From assembly GCF_042681825.1 (NCBI RefSeq), contig NZ_JBHUGH010000009.1, forward strand, positions 1-64,000: a stretch of DNA of 64,000 nucleotides. Direction: 5' to 3'. Position 1 is the stretch's first letter. Each line of letters begins with the position of its first letter. A model generated the notes under the pieces. The model had not been told where the DNA came from. It did not search any database and saw only the letters and a program-made list of their open reading frames with translations. A program made the position numbers and the translations under genes. This DNA comes from Halodurantibacterium flavum. GTDB taxonomy: Bacteria; Pseudomonadota; Alphaproteobacteria; Rhodobacterales; Rhodobacteraceae. This document shows positions 1-8,428 of the stretch, piece after piece.

Positions 1-327
1 TCCCAGCATCATCGGAAGCACAAAAAGCACCCCCTAGCCAGGCGATATGCAAGAGACCGATCCGTCGAAAAACAGACCAAACCGCCCGCATATCCCTTCA
101 AAAAAAAACAACAATGTCAAAGAGCAACGAAGACCTTCCGGCAAGCGCCGCACCCGCTGTCTTCCTGGGTGGCCGCTGCGTCCGACTGTCTGTCAGCGCC
201 GCGGTGAAGGGGTATTTAGGGAAGGCCGCGGGCCGGCGCAAGCGGAAAAATCATGAATTCGTCACAATGACGGCAAACCGCTTGTTTTACTGGCATGACG
301 TGAACCCGGACGCGCGCGCCCCTGCCC
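1..327. other. Left-edge stretch with no supportable gene
   Basis: This stretch lies downstream of the leftward amidohydrolase gene and reaches the window edge. It contains an A-rich patch near 100-115 followed by an ATG at 114. The reading frame from that ATG has no ribosome binding site, matches nothing I recognise, and runs antisense into the amidohydrolase. No convincing terminator, repeat or RNA was seen. A gene continuing from outside the window cannot be excluded. Confidence 0.4.
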
Positions 328-1188
328 CTACTCTGCCGCGAGCGGGAGCGAGTCGCGGCCTATCGCAGCAAGATCCGACAGAATCTGTCGCATCACGCGC
401 TGAAAGGCTGCGAATCCCGGGCTCAGCTCCAGCGTAGATTCGTTCATGTAGAGAGAGCGGTCGATCTCGATCTGAATCACATGCTGGCCGCGCGCGGGGC
501 GCCCATAGGCCTGTGTCACATAGGCCCCGGCAAACGGAGTGTTCCGTGCCGATCGAAGGCCGGCAGCGGCAAAGGCGGCCTCGACCGCCTCCGTCACTTC
601 CCGCGACGCCGAAGACCCGAAGCGATCGCCAAGCACGACCTCGGGCGCCGGACGCCCACGGGCAGCTACGCCCTGGATTGCCTCATGCGGCATGGAGTGC
701 ATGTCGAAGAGAATCGTGCGGCCAAAGCGCCGGTGCTGATCCTGCATCAGCCGCTGCAGCGCTGAATGATACGGGCGCCATACGTCTTTAAGGCGGCGCT
801 CGGCCTCTGACAGCGGGATCTTGCCTTGATAGATCGGACGGCCATTCGCAACGACGCGTGGAATCACCCCGAGGCCCGAACTGATCCGCGGATTGGGCAT
901 CGTCCGGCGCACCCCCTCGATCAGGGCCGGATCAAGCTCATCCGCGCTGCGATTGAGATCGACATAGGCGCGGGGGGCAAGGGCGCAGAGAAGCGGCGCC
1001 CCAAGCCCCGGCGCGTCCGCCACAAGAAGATCGAGATGCGCATCTTCCGAGGACCGGAGCGCAAGAGGATCAAGCGTTGATGCATCCACGAAGGCCCGGG
1101 GATAGTTGCGGCCGGAATGTGGCGAGGCAAAGACGGCACAGGTCGTCGCGGTCGGGGGAAGCTCAAGACGATAGGCGTGGGATGACAT
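328..1188 (-). CDS. N-formylglutamate amidohydrolase family protein
   Basis: A 286-residue cytoplasmic protein of the N-formylglutamate amidohydrolase (HutG/FGase) family. The family hydrolyses N-formyl-L-glutamate or related N-formyl amino acids to formate and the free amino acid. The N-terminal ASPHSGRNYP stretch, the DLNR motif near residue 77 and the LFDMHSMP motif near residue 160 are the histidine/aspartate-rich metal-site signatures. The ATG at 1188 follows a strong GGAGG ribosome binding site. No hut genes are nearby, so a role in histidine degradation cannot be claimed; general formyl-amino-acid salvage is an equal possibility. Confidence 0.88.
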   Translation of the reverse strand: MSSHAYRLELPPTATTCAVFASPHSGRNYPRAFVDASTLDPLALRSSEDAHLDLLVADAPGLGAPLLCALAPRAYVDLNRSADELDPALIEGVRRTMPNPRISSGLGVIPRVVANGRPIYQGKIPLSEAERRLKDVWRPYHSALQRLMQDQHRRFGRTILFDMHSMPHEAIQGVAARGRPAPEVVLGDRFGSSASREVTEAVEAAFAAAGLRSARNTPFAGAYVTQAYGRPARGQHVIQIEIDRSLYMNESTLELSPGFAAFQRVMRQILSDLAAIGRDSLPLAAE

Positions 1189-1324
1189 CGGACCCTCCTG
1201 CGGATGGGATTGTAGCTCGATAAATTCCTTTGTCGAAACCCCTTGAACAGGTCTGCGATTCCTTCTAAAGACCTGCGGACCGACGGCAGCGGCGACATGA
1301 AAATGTGATCGTTGCTTGTGGAAC

Positions 1325-1399
<75 letters not shown>

Positions 1400-1460
1400 T
1401 CCGCCCCGCCTGGGGCACGTTATTCAAGGCGCACGCGCGCCGCGATGAAGGAGAAGACCG

Positions 1461-1586
1461 ATGAAGGTCAAAAATTCGCTCCGCTCGCTGAAGTTGCGTC
1501 ACCGCGACTGTCAGGTCGTGCGCCGCAAGGGCCGCGTCTATATCATCAACAAGACGCAGAAGCGCTTCAAGGCCCGTCAGGGCTGA
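1461..1586 (+). CDS. rpmJ: 50S ribosomal protein bL36 (zinc-free form)
   Basis: A 41-residue, strongly basic protein starting MKVKNSLRSLK and ending in KRFKARQG, matching the alphaproteobacterial long form of bL36. Only one cysteine (the C of HRDCQVV) is present, so the zinc ribbon of the four-ligand C+ form is absent and the protein should not need zinc. It binds 23S rRNA late in large-subunit assembly. The start follows a clear AAGGAG site and the gene is closed by a rho-independent terminator about 20 bases after the stop. Confidence 0.95.
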   Translation: MKVKNSLRSLKLRHRDCQVVRRKGRVYIINKTQKRFKARQG

Positions 1587-1607
1587 TTGGCGTCAGAGCA
1601 TTGTAAA

Positions 1608-1637
1608 GGCCGCCCGGGAAACCGAGGCGGCCTTTTT
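1608..1637 (+). terminator. Rho-independent terminator of rpmJ
   Basis: GGCCGCC (1608-1614) pairs with GGCGGCC (1626-1632) across an 11-base loop, followed directly by TTTTT. It ends the rpmJ transcript just before the convergent SDR gene. Confidence 0.85.
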
Positions 1638-1685
1638 CATTGCTGGGGTGACTGGCGCGGCCTGTGCGTCCTGCGGAACCATCGT

Positions 1686-2423
1686 TCAGCCCCGACGGCC
1701 AAAGCCCCATACCGCACGATCCGGAAGCAGTCGCGACCCCTGTAACAGCCAGGACGCCCCGCGCGGGAAGCTTTTGGAGAAATAGGTGGTGTTCATATGC
1801 TCGAACATTTCCTGCGCTGCCTCCTCTGCGTCCATCAACAGCGGCGCCATCGGCCCCGACCCCTCCGGCACAGCGGACCGGACCAGCCCGGCATTGAACA
1901 GCTGCACCTCGACGCCGCTCGACCGGAGGTCCTGCTGCATCGACCGGGCGAGCGCCGCGACACCCGCCTTCGCCGCCCCATAGCCGATGGAGTTGGGCAG
2001 ACCGGAAGGGCCGGCCGCACTGCCGCACATGACCAGATGCCCCTCACCTCTCGCGACCATTGCCGGAACAACGGCACCCATGACACGGGCACAGCCGGTG
2101 AAATTGATGTCGCAGATTTCCTCGACCCGCGCGGCATCCCAGGCGGATGCGCTGACCGGCGCGTAGCTGCCCGCCAGATAGACCACCCCATCAAGCGGGC
2201 CGATTTCGGCCGCAGCATCTGTGACCGAGGCGCTGTTCCGGACATCAACGGTAACGTAAGAGGCGCGGCCCGGCAGTTCAGCGACAAGATCCGCAAGCCG
2301 TTCCTCTGACCGGGCGCTGACGATCAACTCGGTTCCCGCGCGGCTCATGACATGGGCGAGCGCGCGGCCCAGCCCTTCGCTTGCACCCACCAGCCAGTAC
2401 CGTTTTCCCTGCCACTCTCTCAC
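1686..2423 (-). CDS. SDR family oxidoreductase
   Basis: A 245-residue short-chain dehydrogenase/reductase. The cofactor loop reads GASEGLG (residues 13-19), a variant of TGxxxGxG, and the catalytic YxxxK appears as YGAAK, preceded by a serine in the MCGSAAGPSG strand. The Rossmann fold runs over most of the length. I place the start at the GTG at 2423 because AGAGGA lies just upstream; the frame stays open further upstream without a better start. The substrate cannot be deduced. It lies just beyond the end of mutL on the same strand, about 85 bases from the mutL stop, so it may be the last gene of that series. Confidence 0.85.
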   Translation of the reverse strand: MREWQGKRYWLVGASEGLGRALAHVMSRAGTELIVSARSEERLADLVAELPGRASYVTVDVRNSASVTDAAAEIGPLDGVVYLAGSYAPVSASAWDAARVEEICDINFTGCARVMGAVVPAMVARGEGHLVMCGSAAGPSGLPNSIGYGAAKAGVAALARSMQQDLRSSGVEVQLFNAGLVRSAVPEGSGPMAPLLMDAEEAAQEMFEHMNTTYFSKSFPRGASWLLQGSRLLPDRAVWGFGRRG

Positions 2424-2508
2424 GTTGTCCTCTTTCCTGCTTGGGCGCCACGACCGGAACGCCCCTCCCTCTCCTGAACTTGCGGCCGTTGGCCATCGTT
2501 CCACCGGC

Positions 2509-4362
2509 TCAGCGCCGCCCGAACAACCTTTCGATATCCGCGAGCTTCAGTTCAACATAGGTCGGGCGGCCGTGATTGCACTGTCCGGAATGGGGGGTCT
2601 CCTCCATTTCCCGCAGCAGCGCATTCATCTCTTCGGCACGCATCTGCCGCCCGGACCGCACCGAGCCGTGGCAGGCCATGCGGGACAGGACCGCCTCGAG
2701 CCGCGCCTGAAGGCCGGTCGCCTCGCCCAGATCCTCCAGCTCATCCAGAATATCGCGGATCATGCCCCTGGCATCGACCTGACCGAGAATCGCGGGCGTT
2801 TCCCGAACCGCGATGGCCGTACCGCCAAAGGGCTCGATCGACAGGCCGGCGCGCATCAGATCAGCGGCGAGCGGCAGGATCCGCCCGATCTCATCTTCGC
2901 GCAGTTCGACGATCTCGGGGATCAGCAGCGCCTGCGCCGCGACGCCGTTTTCCGCCATCTGGGACTTGAGCCGCTCATAGACCAACCGCTCATGCGCGGC
3001 GTGCTGATCAACGATTACCATCCCGTCTCGGGTCTGGGCGACAATGTAGTTCCCGTGAAGCTGCGTCCGCGCTGCACCCAGCGGCCGGTCCACAGCGTCG
3101 GATGCCGGCAGATCGGCCTCGACCCGGGCGGAAGGGGCGGCAAACTCTGCCGCCGCTTCGCCCAGATGCAACGCGGGGGCCGGGGCCTGCGCGGCAAAGG
3201 AGACCTGAAGCGCCCGCGCCGATGGCCGGTCCATCTGATAGACCCGGGCCGGTGGTCCCATCGCAGCCGGGCGCATCGCGGCAAGGGTCTGATCGGCGAC
3301 GGTCGTCGACGCCCGGTGACGCGCCTCGCTCAGCACCTGCCGCAGGCCGGAAACGATCAGCCCGCGCGCCGCCGAGGCATCGCGAAACCGCACCTCGGAT
3401 TTCGCCGGATGAACGTTGACGTCCACCTGCTCCGGATCGCAGTTCAGGAAAAGGACCGCCGCCGGGTGCCGGTCGCGGGGCAGAAAGTCGAAATAGGCGG
3501 CCCGTAGGGCGCCCGACAGCAGCTTGTCCCGGACCGGCCTGCCGTTGACGAAAAGATGTTGCACCGCTGACGATCCGCGGGAATAGGTCGGCAACGCCGC
3601 GAACCCGCCGAGGCTCAGGCCGTCCCGACCCAGATCGAGCCGCAGTGCGTTGTCGGTGAAATCGGCCCCGATCACCTGCGCGACCCTGCGATGGAGCGCA
3701 TCGAAAAGATCGCCCTCGCCCGCCTCGACCCGGAACACCACGCGCCCTTCGCCGCCGCCCGTCACGTCCCGCAGGCAGAATGCGACCTGCGGCTCCGCCA
3801 GCGCAAGCCGGCGCACCACATCGGCGATCGCCTGCGCCTCGCTCCGGTCGCTGCGCATGAACTTGAGCCGCGCGGGCGTCGCATAGAAAAGGTCGCGCAA
3901 CTCGACCACAGTGCCCCGGCTCAGCGCCGCCGGACGCACCGGCCCGATCCGCCCGCCTTCGACCGTGACCGAGGCCGCCTCGGCCCCCGGGATGCCCGCG
4001 CGCGAGGTGATCGTCAGCCGCGCAACGGCGCCGAGCGACGGCAAAGCCTCGCCACGAAAGCCGAAGCTGCGGATGTTCAGAAGGTCGGCCCCGTCCAGTT
4101 TGGAGGTCGCGTGGCGCGACAGGGCCAGCGGCAGGTCCCCGGGCGTCATCCCGCAGCCGTCATCGGTCACGCGGATCAAGGTCTTGCCGCCATCGGCATA
4201 GGCGATCTCGATCCGCGCAGCACCCGCGTCGAGGGCGTTCTCGACCAGCTCCTTGACCGCAGAGGCAGGCCGCTCCACCACCTCGCCGGCAGCGATGCGG
4301 TTCGCCATTGCCTCGTCGAGCTGGCGGATCACGGGACGTATCTTGCGGCTTTCGACGTTCAT
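2509..4362 (-). CDS. mutL: DNA mismatch repair protein MutL
   Basis: A 617-residue MutL. The N-terminal GHKL ATPase carries ELVENALDAG (about 38-47), DDGCGM (67-72) and GFRGEAL (101-107). The C-terminal dimerisation domain contains the endonuclease motif DQHA-x2-E-x4-E starting at residue 452, plus ACHGSVR and QCNHGRP near the C terminus. This is therefore a nicking-type MutL of the kind found in bacteria without MutH. A variable Pro/Ala-rich linker separates the two halves. MutL couples MutS mismatch recognition to strand incision. The gene lies downstream of two M16 peptidase genes, with about 50 bases between. Confidence 0.97.
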   Translation of the reverse strand: MNVESRKIRPVIRQLDEAMANRIAAGEVVERPASAVKELVENALDAGAARIEIAYADGGKTLIRVTDDGCGMTPGDLPLALSRHATSKLDGADLLNIRSFGFRGEALPSLGAVARLTITSRAGIPGAEAASVTVEGGRIGPVRPAALSRGTVVELRDLFYATPARLKFMRSDRSEAQAIADVVRRLALAEPQVAFCLRDVTGGGEGRVVFRVEAGEGDLFDALHRRVAQVIGADFTDNALRLDLGRDGLSLGGFAALPTYSRGSSAVQHLFVNGRPVRDKLLSGALRAAYFDFLPRDRHPAAVLFLNCDPEQVDVNVHPAKSEVRFRDASAARGLIVSGLRQVLSEARHRASTTVADQTLAAMRPAAMGPPARVYQMDRPSARALQVSFAAQAPAPALHLGEAAAEFAAPSARVEADLPASDAVDRPLGAARTQLHGNYIVAQTRDGMVIVDQHAAHERLVYERLKSQMAENGVAAQALLIPEIVELREDEIGRILPLAADLMRAGLSIEPFGGTAIAVRETPAILGQVDARGMIRDILDELEDLGEATGLQARLEAVLSRMACHGSVRSGRQMRAEEMNALLREMEETPHSGQCNHGRPTYVELKLADIERLFGRR

Positions 4363-4410
4363 GCCCCCAGCTATAGCATCACACGCCGGGTTTGGCCATC
4401 ACCCGCCCCA

Positions 4411-5718
4411 CTACCCGTCCATGCCCTCGGGCTGGCCAACGATCACGAAATGCAGGCCCTCGGGATCAAGCAGCCGGGCTGCGACGCGCTGCACATCCTC
4501 CAGCGTCACGGCCATGATCCGGTCGTTGCGCGTGTTGGGATAGTCGATGGGCATTCCCTGCGCCTGCATCCCCACCAGAATTCCGGCAATCGTCGCGTTG
4601 CCGTCGAAACGCAGCGGGTAAGCGCCGGTCAGAAAGACCTGCGCGCGTTCCAGTTCCTCGGGCGTCAGCCCCTCGGCCGCCAGCCGCGCCCATTCCTCGC
4701 GGATCAACTCCACCGCCTCGGCCACCCGCGCGTTGGGCACCGACACCTGCCCCAGAAGCGCGTCGGAATGATCGCGGCCCACAAGGCTCGTGCCCACGCC
4801 ATAGGTCAGTCCGCGCCGCTCACGCAGTTCGCGCATCAGGCGGGTGGAAAACCGCCCGCCGCCCAGAACCTCATTCAGGACGAAAGCGGCAAAGTAGTCA
4901 GGATCGTCAAAGGCGATGCCGCCCTGCCCGAACAGGATCACCGATTGCGGGGCGGCAAAGTCGATGATCGTCGTACCTCCCGTCACACCCACCGCCACAT
5001 CGGGCGGGGGTTCGGGCCCGTCGAGCGGCAGATCGGCAAGCAGCCGGTCAAGGAGGGGGCCGAGCTCTTCCGCCGTGATATCTCCGACCGCGGCCACCTG
5101 CAGCCGTCCCCGCGTCAGGGCGCGGGCATGAGCCTCTTGCAGATCCGCGCGGGTGAGCGCCGCGACGCTTTCCTCGGTTCCGTCCAGCGGGCTGCCATAG
5201 GGGTGATCGCCATAGGCCAGCGCGTTGAATTCGCGTGCAGCGATGGCGCCGGCGCTGCGTTGATCGGATCGGATCGAGGCAAGCACCTGCCCCCTTACCC
5301 GTTCCACTGCAGCATCGTCGAACCTCGGCTCGGTCAGGGCCAGGCGCAACAGGTCCAGCGCCTCATCCCGATTCTCGGTCAGGAACCGTGCGGAAACCGA
5401 AACCGCATCATTCCCGGCCGAAAACCGGAACGACGCCGCGAGTTCCTCTTGCGCGACGGCAAAACCCGCGGCGTCGAGATCCCCCGCCCCTTCTTCCAGC
5501 AGCGCGGTCATCAGGTTCACAGCCCCGCGCCGCCCCTCTGGATCGGCGTTTCCCCCGCCCCCGAACCGCAGTTCGAGCGCAACGAAGGGGATGGAATGTT
5601 CCTCGACCAGCCAGGCGGTGATGCCGCCGGGGCTCTCGACCTCCTGGATCTCGATCTGTGCAAAGGCCGGACCCGCAAGACAGAGCGCCAGCGCCCCCGC
5701 GAAAAGACGCATCATCAT
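4411..5718 (-). CDS. M16 family peptidase-like protein, zinc site missing
   Basis: A 435-residue protein with an N-terminal signal peptide (MMMRLFAGALALCLAGPAFA) and two M16 (pitrilysin/MPP) domains. Where a catalytic subunit has HxxEH, this protein reads NLMTALLEEG, so it cannot bind the catalytic zinc. The C-terminal domain keeps the RGLTYGVG arginine/tyrosine pair used for substrate binding. Its ATG overlaps the stop of the upstream catalytic M16 gene by 3 bases, so the two products are probably made in equal amounts and form a heterodimer. This split resembles mitochondrial processing peptidase and other bacterial M16B pairs. It should act in the periplasm. Confidence 0.92.
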   Translation of the reverse strand: MMMRLFAGALALCLAGPAFAQIEIQEVESPGGITAWLVEEHSIPFVALELRFGGGGNADPEGRRGAVNLMTALLEEGAGDLDAAGFAVAQEELAASFRFSAGNDAVSVSARFLTENRDEALDLLRLALTEPRFDDAAVERVRGQVLASIRSDQRSAGAIAAREFNALAYGDHPYGSPLDGTEESVAALTRADLQEAHARALTRGRLQVAAVGDITAEELGPLLDRLLADLPLDGPEPPPDVAVGVTGGTTIIDFAAPQSVILFGQGGIAFDDPDYFAAFVLNEVLGGGRFSTRLMRELRERRGLTYGVGTSLVGRDHSDALLGQVSVPNARVAEAVELIREEWARLAAEGLTPEELERAQVFLTGAYPLRFDGNATIAGILVGMQAQGMPIDYPNTRNDRIMAVTLEDVQRVAARLLDPEGLHFVIVGQPEGMDG

Positions 5719-7145
5719 TGCATTTCCTCCGCTTCCGGCAGGGGCAGCGGTGTCGACCCGGGCGCAAGCGGTGCCGCGCCTTCTGCCTGAACCATCATCC
5801 CCGTCACCGCGCGTGTCCGGTCAAACACGGCCTCGGCTGCGGCCATCACATCTTCTGCCGTGACCGCCTCAAGTATCGCGGGCCAGTCCCGCACGTCATC
5901 GACCGTCAGTCCGACCGACAGAGCCTCGCCATAGCGGCGCGCCAGCCCCTGTGCGTTGTCCCTCGCATAGATCTCGGAGGCGCGGATCTGCGTCTTGACG
6001 CGCGCAAGCTGCGCATCGTCCACACCTTCCGCCAGGAACTCCTCGATAACCTCGTCCATCGCCGCTTCGGCCTCTTCAAGCGAGACGCCGGGCAAGGGAA
6101 CCAGCCCTACCTCGAAGGTCGCGTCATCGACCGCAACGCCCCCATAGCCGGCATAGGCGCCGAGGGCGATCTCCTGCTCGAACTGAAGCCGCCGCCCCAG
6201 AACCGATGTGGCCGGGTTGCCGCCCAGAAGCTCTGCCAGAACCGTCAGCGCGGCGGCGTCCTCCTGCGCGCCGCTGCGACGTGCGGGCGCCAGATAACTG
6301 CGGGCGATGAAAGGCTCGCTCACGCGCGGGTCGGCATAGGTAAAGCGTCGCTCGGCACGTTGCGGGGGTTCCTGCGGGCGCAGCCGCGGCGGCAGCGCGT
6401 CGCTGGGGGCAATCGGGCCATAATGGGTTTCGGCCAGGGCGCGCACCTCGTCCGGGGTCACATCGCCCGCAACGACCAGAACCGCGTTGTTCGGCGCGTA
6501 ATAGATCGAATAGAAGTCCAGCGCATCCTCCCGGCTCAGGGCCGCGATCTCATCGCGCCAGCCGATGATCGGCAGCCGGTAGGGATGGTTCATGAAGAGC
6601 GTCGCGCGCTGGATCTCGCGGAAGATCGCGCCGGGACGGCCCTCGACCACCTGATTGCGTTCCTCAAGGACCACATCGCGTTCCGTCAGGACCTCCGGCT
6701 CATCGAGACGCAGGTTGGCCATCCGGTCGGCCTCCATCTCCATCATCAGGTCAAGACGGTCGGCGGCCACACGCTGGAAATAGCCGGTATAGTCCCAGGA
6801 GGTGAAGGCGTTGTCGCTGCCCCCCTGCGCCTCGACCACGGCCGAGAACTCACCCACCGCGCGCGTGTCGGTGCCCTTGAACATCAGGTGTTCGAGAAAA
6901 TGCGCGATGCCGGATTTGCCGGGCGGTTCATCCGCAGCGCCGACGCGATACCACACCATGTGAACGACGGCGGGGGCGCGGTGATCCTCGATCACCACGA
7001 CCTCCAGCCCGTTGTCGAGCGTGAAGGACGTGACCTCTTCCTGCCCGGCCTCGTGGTTCGTGTCCTGCGGTGATGCGTCCTGCGCGGCAACCGGCATCGC
7101 CACAAGCAGCATGACCGCAAGAAAACACCCGGCCAGTCCTCGCAT
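5715..7145 (-). CDS. M16 family zinc metallopeptidase, catalytic subunit
   Basis: A 476-residue exported peptidase with a signal peptide ending near AVAAQ. The inverted zinc motif HFLEH sits in GIAHFLEHLMFKGT, and the third zinc ligand is supplied about 75 residues later by the glutamates of VLEERNQ. The second M16 domain follows. A GAGGAGGTGAGCG site precedes the ATG. It forms a translationally coupled pair with the following non-catalytic M16 gene. The family degrades peptides inside a closed clamshell chamber; the natural substrate here is unknown. Confidence 0.94.
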   Translation of the reverse strand: MRGLAGCFLAVMLLVAMPVAAQDASPQDTNHEAGQEEVTSFTLDNGLEVVVIEDHRAPAVVHMVWYRVGAADEPPGKSGIAHFLEHLMFKGTDTRAVGEFSAVVEAQGGSDNAFTSWDYTGYFQRVAADRLDLMMEMEADRMANLRLDEPEVLTERDVVLEERNQVVEGRPGAIFREIQRATLFMNHPYRLPIIGWRDEIAALSREDALDFYSIYYAPNNAVLVVAGDVTPDEVRALAETHYGPIAPSDALPPRLRPQEPPQRAERRFTYADPRVSEPFIARSYLAPARRSGAQEDAAALTVLAELLGGNPATSVLGRRLQFEQEIALGAYAGYGGVAVDDATFEVGLVPLPGVSLEEAEAAMDEVIEEFLAEGVDDAQLARVKTQIRASEIYARDNAQGLARRYGEALSVGLTVDDVRDWPAILEAVTAEDVMAAAEAVFDRTRAVTGMMVQAEGAAPLAPGSTPLPLPEAEEMQ

Positions 7146-7232
7146 CGCTCACCTCCTCAAGCCGGTGCATCCCGGCTGGCAAGACTTACCCTGCCCCCCG
7201 GCAGGGTCAACCGCGCCTACAAAGACGTGAAG

Positions 7233-7757
7233 TCAGGGTGCCGGCGGCGGGGCGGCCGGTGTCCGCGCCCCGGCCTGCCGCCAGCGCGCAAGTTCCGCAT
7301 GAGGATCAAGCGATTGCGGCCCATAGACGCGGAAATAGACGTTGACGTTGAACAGCCGTTCCAGCGGCCGTCCCCGGTTCTGGCGCCGGAATTCCAGATC
7401 CTCGGCCGCAAGCTGCGTGCGGATCGCCGGGTCGGCGCCGTTACGCTGGGCATGTGCGAGCAGGGCGGCATCCGCGGGCGACGGCCCGCCGGCGACCACG
7501 CCCGGATTGCCGCCAAGCGCGATGGCCGCATCGGACTGGGGTTGCGCATCCACGCGGTTCGCGCCGCCCGGCGTCGGTTCCGGCAGCGCGCCAAGTTCGG
7601 GCGGCATCTGCAAGGGCCGCGTCGGCAGGATCGCGAATTCGTCAGGGCTCCGCCCCGCCGAGGTCGTGGTCATCAGGCGCGGCTCGCCACGGCTGCAGGC
7701 GGAAAGCCCAAGCACAGCCACCACCGCCAGCGTGATGATCCCTGTTGCTGCCCGCAT
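7233..7757 (-). CDS. DUF3035 lipoprotein (BamF-like annotation)
   Basis: A 174-residue lipoprotein: a signal sequence ending in LGLSAC gives a lipobox with cysteine near residue 21. The mature part contains the family stretch DEFAILPTRPLQMPPELGALPEPTPGG, typical of DUF3035, which some databases label a beta-barrel assembly (Bam) subunit. It is probably anchored in the outer membrane facing the periplasm. A strong AGGAGG site precedes the ATG. It follows lspA, the peptidase that would mature this very lipoprotein, and precedes the M16 pair. The family assignment is firm; the Bam role is only database-level knowledge. Confidence 0.85.
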   Translation of the reverse strand: MRAATGIITLAVVAVLGLSACSRGEPRLMTTTSAGRSPDEFAILPTRPLQMPPELGALPEPTPGGANRVDAQPQSDAAIALGGNPGVVAGGPSPADAALLAHAQRNGADPAIRTQLAAEDLEFRRQNRGRPLERLFNVNVYFRVYGPQSLDPHAELARWRQAGARTPAAPPPAP

Positions 7758-7845
7758 CCAAGCCTCCTGCGCCCCGTGCCTTTCCCCGGGTCCTTCGCCG
7801 GAACCCGCCTTCAGGACACGTCTTTAGCCCAAAGATCCGGGGACG

Positions 7846-8427
7846 TCACGCGGTCTTTCGGCGCCCCGAAAAGAGGATCAGCCCCGCCGCCCCGGCAAAG
7901 ATCGCCACATCCGCCACATTGAACGCATAGGGGTTCCTGATCCCGCAGCAGGACATGTTGATGAAATCGGCCACCGCCCCGTAAAGCAGGCGGTCGATCA
8001 CGTTTCCGACCGCGCCGCCGACCAGAAGCCCGGCAGAGACCTGCACCCAGCGATCCTCTCGCTGGCCCATGGCCCAGATCCAGACCCAGGCGGAAATCAC
8101 CAGCGCGATCGCGATCAGCGCCCAGCGGACCAGTTCCGCCTCGCCGGCCAGCAGGCCGAAGTTGATGCCCTGGTTCCACGCCATGCGCAGGTTGAAGAAC
8201 GGCGGCCAGACGTCGATCGCCAGCCGCCGGTCAAGGTTCAGGACATGCACGACGTAATATTTCGAGACCTGGTCGAGCACGAAGATGACCAGCGCGACCG
8301 CAGCCGCGATCCACATGCCGGGCCGCCGGGCGGACGCGCGTGTCCGGGCGGGTCCGGACGCGGCGCGCGGCTTTCGCGCAGGTTTCGGGCGCGCGGGTTT
8401 CGGGACAGGCTTTGCGCTTTTGGCCAT
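7846..8427 (-). CDS. lspA: Lipoprotein signal peptidase (signal peptidase II)
   Basis: A 193-residue inner-membrane aspartyl peptidase that removes signal peptides from prolipoproteins. It has four hydrophobic segments and both catalytic aspartates, in GNVIDRLLYG and FNVADVAIF. I start at MAKSAKP (8427), one base after the purH stop. The start is followed by an unusual 35-residue Lys/Pro/Ala/Arg-rich cytoplasmic tail before the first membrane helix, so the protein is longer than the usual 160-170 residues. It is the fourth gene of the leftward rsmB-purH series. Confidence 0.95.
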   Translation of the reverse strand: MAKSAKPVPKPARPKPARKPRAASGPARTRASARRPGMWIAAAVALVIFVLDQVSKYYVVHVLNLDRRLAIDVWPPFFNLRMAWNQGINFGLLAGEAELVRWALIAIALVISAWVWIWAMGQREDRWVQVSAGLLVGGAVGNVIDRLLYGAVADFINMSCCGIRNPYAFNVADVAIFAGAAGLILFSGRRKTA

Positions 8428-8428
8428 T

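Noticed and set aside
114..437. A 107-residue frame at the left edge of the window
   Set aside because: It has no ribosome binding site, no recognised similarity, and a third of it is antisense to the amidohydrolase gene. Kept only as a note under the left-edge stretch.
3691..5790. A 699-residue frame antisense to mutL and the non-catalytic M16 gene
   Set aside because: It spans two well-supported genes on the other strand and shows no domain.
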